From NCBI GenBank assembly GCA_017447005.1, contig JAFSOM010000631.1, forward strand, positions 1-5,938: DNA of 5,938 nt, given 5' to 3'. The stretch comes from Oscillibacter sp. (GTDB lineage Bacteria; Bacillota; Clostridia; Oscillospirales; Oscillospiraceae). The notes under the pieces are model-generated. The model worked only from the letters and a program-made list of their open reading frames with translations, ran no database searches and was not told where the DNA came from. The position numbers and the translations under genes are program-made. Below are positions 1 to 5,783 of the stretch, one piece after another. Position 1 is the first letter of the stretch. Each line of letters starts with the position of its first letter.

Positions 1-551
1 ATACTCGTCGGGGACGTAGCTTTCGCGGGAGGCGCGGACGGCGCGTTGACGTTCTCTTTCGGCGTCGTGACCTTGGTTTCCGCTGACGCTTCCGACGCGT
101 TCGCCGTGGGCGTCGCGGCAATGCGCGTTATCACGGCGTACTGCGTCGCGGGCGTCAGATTATCGAATGTCAGCGTATCGCCCGTGGGCGTCAGCCACGT
201 TGCGCCGCTGTCGATACTGTATTCCTGCGTCGTAACAGCCGGGTTCACTTCAACGCTCGTCGGCGATACGGCTTTCGCCGGGGGCGCGGACGGCGCGTTG
301 ACGTTCTCTTTCGGCGTCGTGACCTTGGTTTCCGCTGACGCTTCCGACGCGTTCGCCGTGGGCGTCGCGGCGATACGCGTTATCACGGCGTATTCCGTCG
401 CGGGCGTCAGGTTGTCGAAGGTCAACGCGTCACTTGTCGGCGTGACCCACGTTTTGCCGCCGTCGATACTGTATTCCTGCGTTGCGATTGCCGGATTCAC
501 TTCAATACTTGTCGGGGAAAGCGCTTGCGCGGGGGGCGCGTCGGGCGTCGA
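1..551 (-). repeat. 84-residue Fn3-like tandem repeats: two full copies and one cut copy (residues 1601-1783+)
   Basis: The period is 84 codons (252 bases): copy A at 300-551, copy B at 48-299, copy C from 47 off the left edge. Each repeat opens with a Pro/Ala linker (APPAKA), then SPTS-[IV]-EVNP, QEYSID-x-G-x-TW, LTFDNLTPAT-x-YAVITRIAATPTANASEASAE and KVTTPKENV. The layout of a YSIDGG hairpin, an LTP-x-T-x-Y turn and a closing VTTP strand matches Fn3-like modules widespread in Clostridia surface proteins. The number of further copies beyond the window is unknown. Confidence 0.85.
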
Positions 552-3500
552 CGGCTTGACAAGCCAGCGCGCCTTGATGGTCAGATTTTCCGCCGGCATG
601 GTGGACGGTATCTCACGGCTCCAGCCGTCGAAGACGTAGCCGTCGCGCACGGGGTCGGCGGGGGCGGTCACTCTCGCGCCGTAAATCGCCGTCACGGGCG
701 CGACGCTCTCGCCGCCGTCCGCGTCAAAGGTAATCGTGTAGGAATTGACCGTCCACATGGCCTTGAACGAAAGATTCTGCGCGGGCATGGTTTCCGGGAA
801 CGCGGAATCCCATCCGGCGAAGGTATATCCGGTCAAAGTGGGGTCGGCGGGGGGCCGTACCGCCGCGCCGAAGTCATAGCTCATATCGCTGACGGCGCTG
901 CCGCGTCCGGCGTCGAAGGTAATCGTATAGCGGTTGGGCGTCCACTGGGCGCTGATAGTCAAATCCGCGTCGGGTATCGTCCCGGGAAGCTCGGGAGACC
1001 AGCCCGCGAACGTATAGCCGATGCGCGTGGGATTGTCGGGGGCCGTGACGCTCTGACCGGGTTTGCCCACGATGGAAGGCGTCATACTGCCGCCGCCCGT
1101 GCTAAAACTAATCGTCACGTCCTCCGGCTCGGGGATGTCCTCATACTGCGCCGTCAATAACAGGACGTTTTCGCCGTCCCGGACGGTAATCCAATCCTCG
1201 CTTGCGAAAATGGTCTTGTCGCCGGGTTGGTACAGATTCCCGGCCTTGTCCAGCCAGCCGACGAACAACTGATTCTCCGGCGGCGTCGGGGTCAGAGCGG
1301 ACACCGTCAGCAGGTCATTGACGACATAGGTCGCCTTGTCCACGATGTCCCCCGCGCCGCCGTTGAGGTCGTAGAAAATCTCCACTTTCACGGGTTCGGG
1401 CGTCCATCTCGCGGTTAAGGTCAGCGTGTAGTAGAAGTTGCGGTACTCCGTATCTTCCAGAAGAATGGTATTTCCGTCCGCGTCTCTGTCGCAATATTCG
1501 GGGTCAAGGGGCCAGTTGGCGTCCCACAGTAAGCCGCCCTGCGTAAACCATCCGTCAAGCGTGAAGCCCGGACGCGTCGCGGCTTTCATATAGTCCATTT
1601 CCACGAAGGCGCCGCTTTTCTCCCAGAAATGCCGCCCTTGCGTGGCGTCCATATGCGCGGGCGTGGCCTTATCGTACTTTGTCGCGTCGTACCACCAGCG
1701 CGTGTTGTGCTCGTCGTAGGCGCCCAAGTCCAGACGCACGTTTAGCTGATTCTCCACCCACACCGGATAGACGCTCAACGCCTTCTCCGGCATGGTAAAG
1801 CTCTCCCAGTCGATAACGTCGGCGATATGGCCCTTGCCGTCGTTGTACTCCGTGACGCCCTTTTCGAGAGACCAGCCTGCGAACGTGCGCGCATTGTCGT
1901 TTTCAAGCCGGATTGCGGCGTAGGCGGACAGCGCGGAACCGGCGACGGCGTCATAAATGCGGTCAACGATTGTCCCGTCGCTGTCGGCGTAGAAGGTGAC
2001 GGGGAACGAGGGCATGTCCACGGTCAGGACGCCGGTTTCATAGGAAATCGTATAGTTCGCGCTGACATCGGTGCCGCTCCGCACGATTTTCGCGCCGGAC
2101 GGCGTAATCACGCCGCTGTCCGTGGGCGCGTCGGTGGCGGTGGACGTGAGCGTGACGGCGGCGAGTTCGTGCCCGCTGACGGCCCCGGATAATCCGGCGC
2201 GGCTGACGCCCTGCGCAATCGCTTCGCCCTTCAGTACCGACTGGTCAGAGGCCGTGACCGTCGCGGGACGCTTGGCAATCGTGAAATTCGCCGACGCCTC
2301 CCCGGCCTGATAGTTTGTCGTAGCGTCCACGCGTAGGCGCACGACGTATTCTCCGGCGTCAACGGGGACACTGCTTGCATACGCCTCATCTTCCGCGCCG
2401 CGCAGTTTGTAGCCGATTTGCGCCTTGCCGTTTCCGACATTGCCTCCGGTAACGGGCGTATTGGCGGCGTCGCCGTAAGTCCAGCCCTTGAGCGCGATAG
2501 ACGGCGCAATCGCGGCGGGGGTAATCTTCCACGCCTTTTCGACCGTGCCCGTATAATTCCCGGCGCCCGTGACGCTGACGGTATAATCGCCCGTATCGGC
2601 GGCCTCATGGCCCGACAGCGCGTAATCGGTTTCGGGCGTAAGCGTCTTACTGCCGTCCTTGACCGTGACGCCGGGCGTTTGCGTTTCGCCATTGTAGACC
2701 CGCGACGCCGCGCCGAGGGTAAGCATGGAATCGGTCAGCGGCTTCGGGGCGATTTTGACCGTCAGACTTTGTTCGGGCGTATCCTGCGCGCCGCCTTCCC
2801 CGACTACCTTATAATATACCGTATAGCTTCCGGCGTCGGTAGCGGCGGGGAGCGTCGCGGAGTAGGCGCCGTCCTTGCCCAGACGGTACTGCAACGCGCC
2901 GTTCGCGGCCCTGCCCGCCGTGATAAGCGTCTGCGCCGCGCCGTGATAGGTCAGCGCGTTCGCGGACGGCGGCTGCAAGAGTTCCGGGGACGGCAACGCA
3001 AGAACCGCTTCGCCGTCGCTGTTGAGCTGTACCTCATAGGCGGAATTTTCGGAGAAAAAGTCGGATGTCGCGCCGTTCCCGGGCATTCCTTCCGTAATGA
3101 CAACCGGATTGGCGGCGGTCGGCGTGGCCTCCGTCGTGACGCCTATCGAGTCGGCGACGGTCAGCGACCCGGCAATTTTTATTATCGCGTCCTCTTCCAA
3201 GTAGACGTTGCCCGCTTCGCCGTCGGCGGTATTCCCGGAGATGTCCGGGGAGCCGGAGAGAGAAAGGACGCTGTCGGCGTAGACCAGAACGCCGCCGCCG
3301 TAGGATTCCGCCGCGTTATCGTAAATACTGCCGCCTGTCATGGTAAACAGGCCCTCGCCGCTCATATCCGCCGTGGCGACGCCGCCGCCGCTCTCCGCGA
3401 CGTTGCCCGAGATGGCGCCGCCGCTCATCGTGAAAACGTTGTAGTTGGCGACGCCGCCGCCCTCGCCAAATCCGGCGTCGTTATTGGAGATTGCGCCGCC

Positions 3501-5351
3501 GCGCATTGTCGCTACGCCCTCGTCGCCGTTGAACAGACCCGCGCCGAGCAGGGCGTTGTTGTTGACGATTCCGCCGCCTGAGAGCGTAAACGTTCCGTTA
3601 CTGGCGACGCCGCCGCCCCATGTGCCGTCGTTGCCGGAGACCTCGCCGCCGTTCATGACGAACGCGCCGCCGCTCTCGACATACACGCCGCCGCCGTAAT
3701 AGGCGCGGTTGGCGACAATCGCGCCGCCGTCCATGGTAAACTGACCGCCGTCGCTGACGACCACGCCGCCGCCCGTCGCGCCGGACGCGTCGTTATAGCC
3801 GCCGCGGATGTAGCCGTCCCCGGCGCTGTCCTCTAATGTCAGGGCGCCGTCGAGTTTGAGCGCGTAGCCGTTCATCGTGCGCGCAGACAAATTGCGGTCA
3901 ATCGTATTGCCGTTTAAGTCCAGAACGATATTCTTTCCGCTTGCGATATGCAAAAAGATGTCGTCGCTCTGCGCCTTCACGACGCCGTTTTCGTCCGTGT
4001 AGACGGCGATATAGCCTCTGCCGGCGCTCTCGCCCGGTTTGACAAGCTGGAATTTCCGCTCGTTGCCGTTGCCGGGCGCGGAATCAAACGCGGCCTGTAA
4101 CGCCTTCCATGGCGCGGTGGCCGGTTCCGGCTCCGGCTGTTCGAGTTCCTCAATAATCTCCGCCTCTCTCACGGAACCCGCGCCAATACTGAACCAAATC
4201 GGCGCGGCGTCGCTCTGGTTCATCCACGACATGGCGAAACCCGAGTCCACGCCCTCCACGACGGTCACGACGTTGTCGTAGGTTTTGCCGTTGGATACCA
4301 CCGTATTGGTCGTATAGCCGCTCTTGGGCGACGTGAGTTCCGCGAACGTAAAGGCGTCGGCGTCGCGGAAGCGTCCCAGCGCGAATTTGAAATCCGCGGA
4401 CGCGTCGATGTCCTCCAGATTCACCGCCATGGACGCGGTCTCATCCGTGACGGCGCTCAACGACTGCGCCGCTACCATGGAAATCTGCGACGGGGAACGG
4501 TCGGCGCGGAGAACCGTTTGAAGCGCGGCGGTGTCGCTGTAATCGCCAACCGACGCCTTGGAGCCTAATTGCGCGTCCGTCAGTACGCACATGGAACGAT
4601 AGCCCGCCTCCATATCCGGCCCGATGTAAATCTTATGGGGGTACTCGTCCCGGAACGTGAACAGAACCTCGTCAAGATGGTACTGCGTCTCGTTGATAAG
4701 TCCGTAGACGACGGGTTCCGGGTTCGCGTCCTTGACGGAGTACACCCGCCAGCCGCCGAACGCGTAAGAGGTTTGCAACATATAATCTTTGCCGTCAGCC
4801 GGGTTATGGTACTCTCCGAACACGTAGAACTTGCCGCCGTTGCCGAAGCCCGCGTTGTGCAGGTCGCAACGATAGGCCATGTGTCCGTTGCTCAGAAACC
4901 AGCTGAACAGATTGAACGTCCAGATTCTGCCGTGAACGTCGCCGTCCGTGGTCGACGGGAAAATCGCCTCCAGCGCCTTACTCGCCACGCTTTCTTCTCC
5001 GCTCGTCACGACGCAACGGTACCATCTGCCGCTGACGGGCGCGGTGAGCTTGTACTGCGCCGCCGTCGCGCCGGGGATGTCCGTCCACGCCGCTTTGTCG
5101 TCGCTGTATTGCCACTGGTAGGACGCGCCGGACGCGTCGCCCTTCACGCGGATGTTCAGGTTGAAACTTCCGGCGGTCAGGGTCATTTCACTGCCCCAAG
5201 GATAGCCGTTGTTGTCCAAGACGAGGCCGCCGTCGGACAGGGACGCCGTATCGGGGGGCGGTTCCGTCGCCGAGGCCCAGCCCGTCAGCAGGCTGACCAT
5301 CATCGACAACGCCAGCAACAGCGACAAAACGCGACTGCCTCTGTAGTTCAT
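1..5351 (-). CDS. Very large secreted modular surface protein (adhesin-like), 3' end beyond the window
   Basis: The frame is open without interruption for 1783 complete codons from the ATG at 5349-5351 to the left edge, and no stop is reached. The start is well fixed: an AGGAGG ribosome binding site lies 8 bases upstream, an in-frame TAG (5364-5366) overlaps it, and the first 28 residues form a signal peptide. Modules in order: Ig-like (about 50-126), unrecognised region (127-412), beta-helix (463-740), four MBG/YDG-like modules (794-1115), six InlB B-repeat-like modules (1116-1599), and Fn3-like repeats (1601 onward). Each of these families is known from exported bacterial surface proteins, where they form elongated stalks or bind host or polymer ligands. 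No catalytic motif is visible. The likely role is adhesion or surface display, which is inference. The anchor (SLH, sortase motif or other) should lie beyond position 1. The gene stands alone on its strand here, behind its own promoter and divergent from an SLH protein gene. Confidence is high that it is a real gene and low for its specific ligand. Confidence 0.95.
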   Translation of the reverse strand, partial: MNYRGSRVLSLLLALSMMVSLLTGWASATEPPPDTASLSDGGLVLDNNGYPWGSEMTLTAGSFNLNIRVKGDASGASYQWQYSDDKAAWTDIPGATAAQYKLTAPVSGRWYRCVVTSGEESVASKALEAIFPSTTDGDVHGRIWTFNLFSWFLSNGHMAYRCDLHNAGFGNGGKFYVFGEYHNPADGKDYMLQTSYAFGGWRVYSVKDANPEPVVYGLINETQYHLDEVLFTFRDEYPHKIYIGPDMEAGYRSMCVLTDAQLGSKASVGDYSDTAALQTVLRADRSPSQISMVAAQSLSAVTDETASMAVNLEDIDASADFKFALGRFRDADAFTFAELTSPKSGYTTNTVVSNGKTYDNVVTVVEGVDSGFAMSWMNQSDAAPIWFSIGAGSVREAEIIEELEQPEPEPATAPWKALQAAFDSAPGNGNERKFQLVKPGESAGRGYIAVYTDENGVVKAQSDDIFLHIASGKNIVLDLNGNTIDRNLSARTMNGYALKLDGALTLEDSAGDGYIRGGYNDASGATGGGVVVSDGGQFTMDGGAIVANRAYYGGGVYVESGGAFVMNGGEVSGNDGTWGGGVASNGTFTLSGGGIVNNNALLGAGLFNGDEGVATMRGGAISNNDAGFGEGGGVANYNVFTMSGGAISGNVAESGGGVATADMSGEGLFTMTGGSIYDNAAESYGGGVLVYADSVLSLSGSPDISGNTADGEAGNVYLEEDAIIKIAGSLTVADSIGVTTEATPTAANPVVITEGMPGNGATSDFFSENSAYEVQLNSDGEAVLALPSPELLQPPSANALTYHGAAQTLITAGRAANGALQYRLGKDGAYSATLPAATDAGSYTVYYKVVGEGGAQDTPEQSLTVKIAPKPLTDSMLTLGAASRVYNGETQTPGVTVKDGSKTLTPETDYALSGHEAADTGDYTVSVTGAGNYTGTVEKAWKITPAAIAPSIALKGWTYGDAANTPVTGGNVGNGKAQIGYKLRGAEDEAYASSVPVDAGEYVVRLRVDATTNYQAGEASANFTIAKRPATVTASDQSVLKGEAIAQGVSRAGLSGAVSGHELAAVTLTSTATDAPTDSGVITPSGAKIVRSGTDVSANYTISYETGVLTVDMPSFPVTFYADSDGTIVDRIYDAVAGSALSAYAAIRLENDNARTFAGWSLEKGVTEYNDGKGHIADVIDWESFTMPEKALSVYPVWVENQLNVRLDLGAYDEHNTRWWYDATKYDKATPAHMDATQGRHFWEKSGAFVEMDYMKAATRPGFTLDGWFTQGGLLWDANWPLDPEYCDRDADGNTILLEDTEYRNFYYTLTLTARWTPEPVKVEIFYDLNGGAGDIVDKATYVVNDLLTVSALTPTPPENQLFVGWLDKAGNLYQPGDKTIFASEDWITVRDGENVLLLTAQYEDIPEPEDVTISFSTGGGSMTPSIVGKPGQSVTAPDNPTRIGYTFAGWSPELPGTIPDADLTISAQWTPNRYTITFDAGRGSAVSDMSYDFGAAVRPPADPTLTGYTFAGWDSAFPETMPAQNLSFKAMWTVNSYTITFDADGGESVAPVTAIYGARVTAPADPVRDGYVFDGWSREIPSTMPAENLTIKARWLVKPSTPDAPPAQALSPTSIEVNPAIATQEYSIDGGKTWVTPTSDALTFDNLTPATEYAVITRIAATPTANASEASAETKVTTPKENVNAPSAPPAKAVSPTSVEVNPAVTTQEYSIDSGATWLTPTGDTLTFDNLTPATQYAVITRIAATPTANASEASAETKVTTPKENVNAPSAPPAKATSPTS
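31..371. repeat. 89-base perfect direct repeat inside the Fn3-like array (31-119 and 283-371)
   Basis: Bases 31-119 and 283-371 are identical, 252 bases apart, one repeat unit. The identical block spans the end of one Fn3-like copy, the TPKENVNAPSAPP linker and the first residues of the next. Similarity continues with scattered changes past 119/371, while the 30 bases on the other side (1-30 against 253-282) match at about 21 positions. The patchy identity suggests recent duplication or gene conversion centred on the linker. Confidence 0.93.
555..1121 (-). repeat. Three regular 63-residue InlB B-repeat-like modules (residues 1411-1599)
   Basis: Three back-to-back copies of exactly 63 codons (189 bases) occupy 933-1121, 744-932 and 555-743. 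Each has the Listeria-Bacteroides repeat signature: an ITFDA-type first strand (TISFSTGGG, TITFDAGRG, TITFDADGG), a P-x-D-P/N-P linker, the GY-[TV]-F-[AD]-GW core (at 1445-1451, 1508-1514 and 1571-1577), a P-x-T-[IM]-P turn, and a closing strand ending in W (AQWTPN, AMWTVN, ARWLVK). The copies are clearly diverged at DNA level, unlike the Fn3-like repeats next to them, so this array is older. Confidence 0.92.
1122..2006 (-). repeat. Three enlarged, divergent InlB B-repeat-like modules (residues 1116-1410)
   Basis: The three modules cover about 1116-1201, 1202-1320 and 1321-1410 (86, 119 and 90 residues), longer than the usual 60-70. Each keeps the family frame: an opening V-x-[FL]-Y/D strand, a central aromatic-x-GW core (TFAGWS, FTLDGWF, LFVGWLD) and a closing strand (VYPVW, LTARW, LTAQY). 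The second carries a large aromatic-rich insertion with RWWY at 1218-1221 and HFWEK beginning at 1241. Listeria-Bacteroides (InlB B) repeats are known beta-grasp-like spacers, some of which bind ligands. The insertions are unlike the three regular copies that follow. Confidence 0.75.
2007..2972 (-). repeat. Four MBG/YDG-like beta-sandwich modules (residues 794-1115)
   Basis: Four consecutive modules of 76 to 86 residues cover 794-872, 873-948, 949-1029 and 1030-1115. The first three share the signature closing strand D-[AT]-G-x-Y-x-V (DAGSY at 839-843, DTGDY at 919-923, DAGEY at 998-1002). Modules 1-3 end in linkers of the type I-[AT]-[PK]-[KRA] (KIAPKPL, KITPAAI, TIAKRP). Module 2 has VYNG (885-888) and the NYTGT element typical of MBG/YDG-like repeats in Bacillota. 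The fourth is more divergent, starting VTASDQSVLKGE and ending NYTISYETGVLTV, closest to the YDG type. These modules are generally spacers that extend a surface protein from the wall. Confidence 0.8.
3132..3965 (-). repeat. Right-handed parallel beta-helix with seven Gly-rich turns (residues about 463-740)
   Basis: The region opens with a capping segment (FLHIASGKNIVLDLNGNTID) common to such helices. Then seven consecutive turns start with GGGV or a close variant (residues 527-712, bases 3216-3773) and have lengths of about 26, 26, 24, 28, 24, 30 and 28 residues. Each turn carries a strand such as FTMSGG followed by [AGS]-I-x-x-N, giving the pattern FTM-x-GG-x-I-x-x-N-x-A-x-x-GGGV. This resembles the GG[AS]I repeats of polymorphic-outer-membrane-protein and pectin-lyase-like adhesins. 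An eighth, degenerate turn (AGNVYLEED) follows at residue 713. No acidic catalytic cluster typical of a polysaccharide lyase stands out, so a structural or adhesive role is favoured. Confidence 0.85.
4116..4973 (-). other. Unrecognised extracellular region, residues about 127-412
   Basis: I do not recognise this stretch of about 286 residues. It begins near an aromatic-rich segment (F146 onward, with nearby Trp and Phe residues), continues through YRCDLHNAGFGNGG and a KFYVFGEYH strand, and contains few low-complexity repeats, unlike the rest of the protein. It has two isolated cysteines (in YRCDL and MCVLTD) that could form a disulphide. Its composition suggests a compact globular domain rather than a stalk. 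It ends in an acidic Pro/Glu linker (EQPEPEPAT, just before W415), a typical hinge before the beta-helix. It may be the ligand-binding head of the protein, which is inference from position and composition only. Confidence 0.5.
4974..5204 (-). other. Ig-like module, residues about 50-126
   Basis: The segment contains the hallmark Y78-Q-W-Q-Y82 strand, then a D-x-x-x-W-T-D-I-P-G-A-T loop, and a closing strand with G-R-W-Y-R-C-V-V. This W...YxC pattern matches bacterial Ig-like modules often found near the N-terminus of Clostridia surface proteins. There is only one cysteine in the module, so the classical Ig disulphide is absent, as is usual in bacterial versions. The exact boundaries are estimated. 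Confidence 0.7.
5268..5351 (-). other. Signal peptide of the large surface protein
   Basis: Residues 1-28 show the three-part Sec signal: a short N-region with Arg4 and Arg7, a hydrophobic core from about residue 8 to 22 (VLSLLLALSMMVSLL), and a small-residue cleavage region, Ala26-Ser27-Ala28, followed by Thr29. Cleavage after Ala28 is the best reading. There is no lipobox cysteine, so the product should be secreted and not a lipoprotein. Confidence 0.9.
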
Positions 5352-5499
5352 ACCAAATTCCTCCTAAAATTTCACCCATGATTTTTTCTCTCTGGATTTT
5401 CGCGGGGAATCGCCGGATTTTTGCGGAATGCCTATGAAAACGGACGGAAAAAGAAGCCCGCGCCGCCTCCCTACGGCCCGATGAAACCTTTTCCATATT
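5352..5499 (-). other. Leader (5' UTR) of about 148 bases for the surface protein gene
   Basis: With transcription starting about 7 bases past the -10 box (near 5499), the mRNA carries an untranslated leader of about 148 bases. It is GC-rich in the middle, contains CGCGGG and a later CCCGCG that could pair at long range, and becomes A-rich just before the ribosome binding site. I looked for known riboswitch patterns such as the c-di-GMP class I core and did not find one. Open frames crossing it on either strand have no credible start signal or composition and are treated as chance. Confidence 0.4.
5360..5365 (-). promoter_or_regulatory. Ribosome binding site of the large surface protein gene
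   Basis: On the minus strand, AGGAGG is followed by 8 bases (AATTTGGT) and then ATG. It is a full match to the anti-Shine-Dalgarno sequence. An in-frame TAG overlaps it at 5364-5366, so no longer N-terminus in this frame is possible. Confidence 0.95.
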
Positions 5500-5520
5500 C
5501 CTTTAAGAATACCATATTCC
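5493..5520. promoter_or_regulatory. Direct and inverted repeats over the -10 box: candidate operator
   Basis: The 9-base word CCATATTCC (plus strand) occurs at 5493-5501 and 5512-5520, 19 bases apart, on either side of the -10 box of the minus-strand promoter. Within it, TATTC (5496-5500), GAATA (5507-5511) and TATTC (5515-5519) alternate in orientation with gaps of 6 and 3 bases, giving two overlapping inverted repeats. A protein bound here would block RNA polymerase at the -10 and the start site. The repeats are seen directly. The operator role is inference. Confidence 0.45.
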
Positions 5521-5533
5521 GGCGGATTGTCAA
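5506..5533 (-). promoter_or_regulatory. Sigma-A-type promoter of the surface protein gene
   Basis: On the minus strand the -35 box is a perfect TTGACA (5528-5533), followed by a 16-base spacer and TATTCT (5506-5511), four of six matches to TATAAT including the key first TA and last T. The bases before the -10 read TGG, an extended -10 (TGn). Together these predict a strong housekeeping-type promoter. Confidence 0.8.
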
Positions 5534-5686
5534 GCCTCATTTGGACGCTTAAAAATTTCAAAGCAGAAACAAAATGCCATATATTTACAGGATTTTATTC
5601 CATTTGGTATCGGCTTTCGTTTGCGCGTCCGAGGCGGCGCGTATGGGCAAATCGCGCAAGGGCGGGCGCAAATACAAAAAATACAG
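5534..5686. other. Central part of the divergent intergenic region, no gene seen
   Basis: These bases lie between the two -35 boxes. The segment starts AT-rich and then turns GC-rich from about 5620. It holds a loose inverted repeat, TTGCGCG (5621-5627) and CGCGCAA (5653-5659), which could be a regulatory site or chance. I see no RNA gene, terminator or small coding frame with a ribosome binding site. Confidence 0.5.
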
Positions 5687-5714
5687 TTGCGTTTACCAAG
5701 ATTTTCCGTATAAT
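5687..5714 (+). promoter_or_regulatory. Promoter of the divergent SLH-protein gene
   Basis: A perfect TATAAT lies at 5709-5714 in an AT-rich stretch, with TTGCGT (5687-5692) 16 bases upstream as the best -35, matching the first three bases of TTGACA. The -10 box ends about 70 bases before the ATG at 5784, giving a leader of roughly 60 bases. Confidence 0.65.
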
Positions 5715-5771
5715 ATAAAATATGGGAATGGCGTCCGATTTCCGAGCCGTCGTTTTCATTACTCCACTGAA

Positions 5772-5777
5772 AGAGGG
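5772..5777 (+). promoter_or_regulatory. Ribosome binding site of the SLH-protein gene
   Basis: AGAGGG sits 6 bases upstream of the ATG at 5784. It is a reasonable though not perfect Shine-Dalgarno match and supports this start together with the signal peptide that follows. Confidence 0.75.
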
Positions 5778-5783
5778 CCAATC

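Noticed and set aside
31..371. Possible CRISPR-like or mobile repeat
   Set aside because: Only two identical blocks are present, spaced by a whole coding unit and in frame with an 84-residue protein repeat. There are no spacers, terminal inverted repeats or transposase.
46..1418. Overlapping plus-strand frames at 46-639, 525-1160, 1063-1272 and 1227-1418
   Set aside because: They mirror the Fn3-like and InlB-like repeats on the opposite strand. The apparent internal repeat in the first is just the 252-base repeat read backwards.
2418..3581. 387-codon open frame on the plus strand
   Set aside because: It lies wholly antisense to the beta-helix and MBG part of the large gene. The translation is Arg/Gly/Ala-rich with no domain, signal or ribosome binding site. 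The open frame results from the GC-rich codon bias of the real gene.
4569..5381. 270-codon plus-strand frame spanning the start of the large gene
   Set aside because: It is antisense to the signal peptide and N-terminal modules, is Arg/Val-rich without recognisable features, and lacks a credible ribosome binding site.
5446..5490. GC-rich leader segment followed by a T-run on the minus strand, considered as an attenuator or terminator
   Set aside because: No compact stem precedes the T-run (CTTCTTTTTCC). The GC-rich part does not fold back on itself well, so a terminator is not supported.
5188..5561. Minus-strand frames at 5188-5496 and 5364-5561 over the leader and promoter
   Set aside because: The first overlaps the true gene start in another frame. 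The second uses a TTG start and runs across the -35 and -10 boxes. Both translate to Arg-rich, featureless sequence, and the better start with AGGAGG is at 5351.
5527..5781. Short frames on both strands in the intergenic region (5527-5718 plus, 5530-5781 minus)
   Set aside because: They overlap each other and the two promoters, have no good ribosome binding site and no recognisable product.
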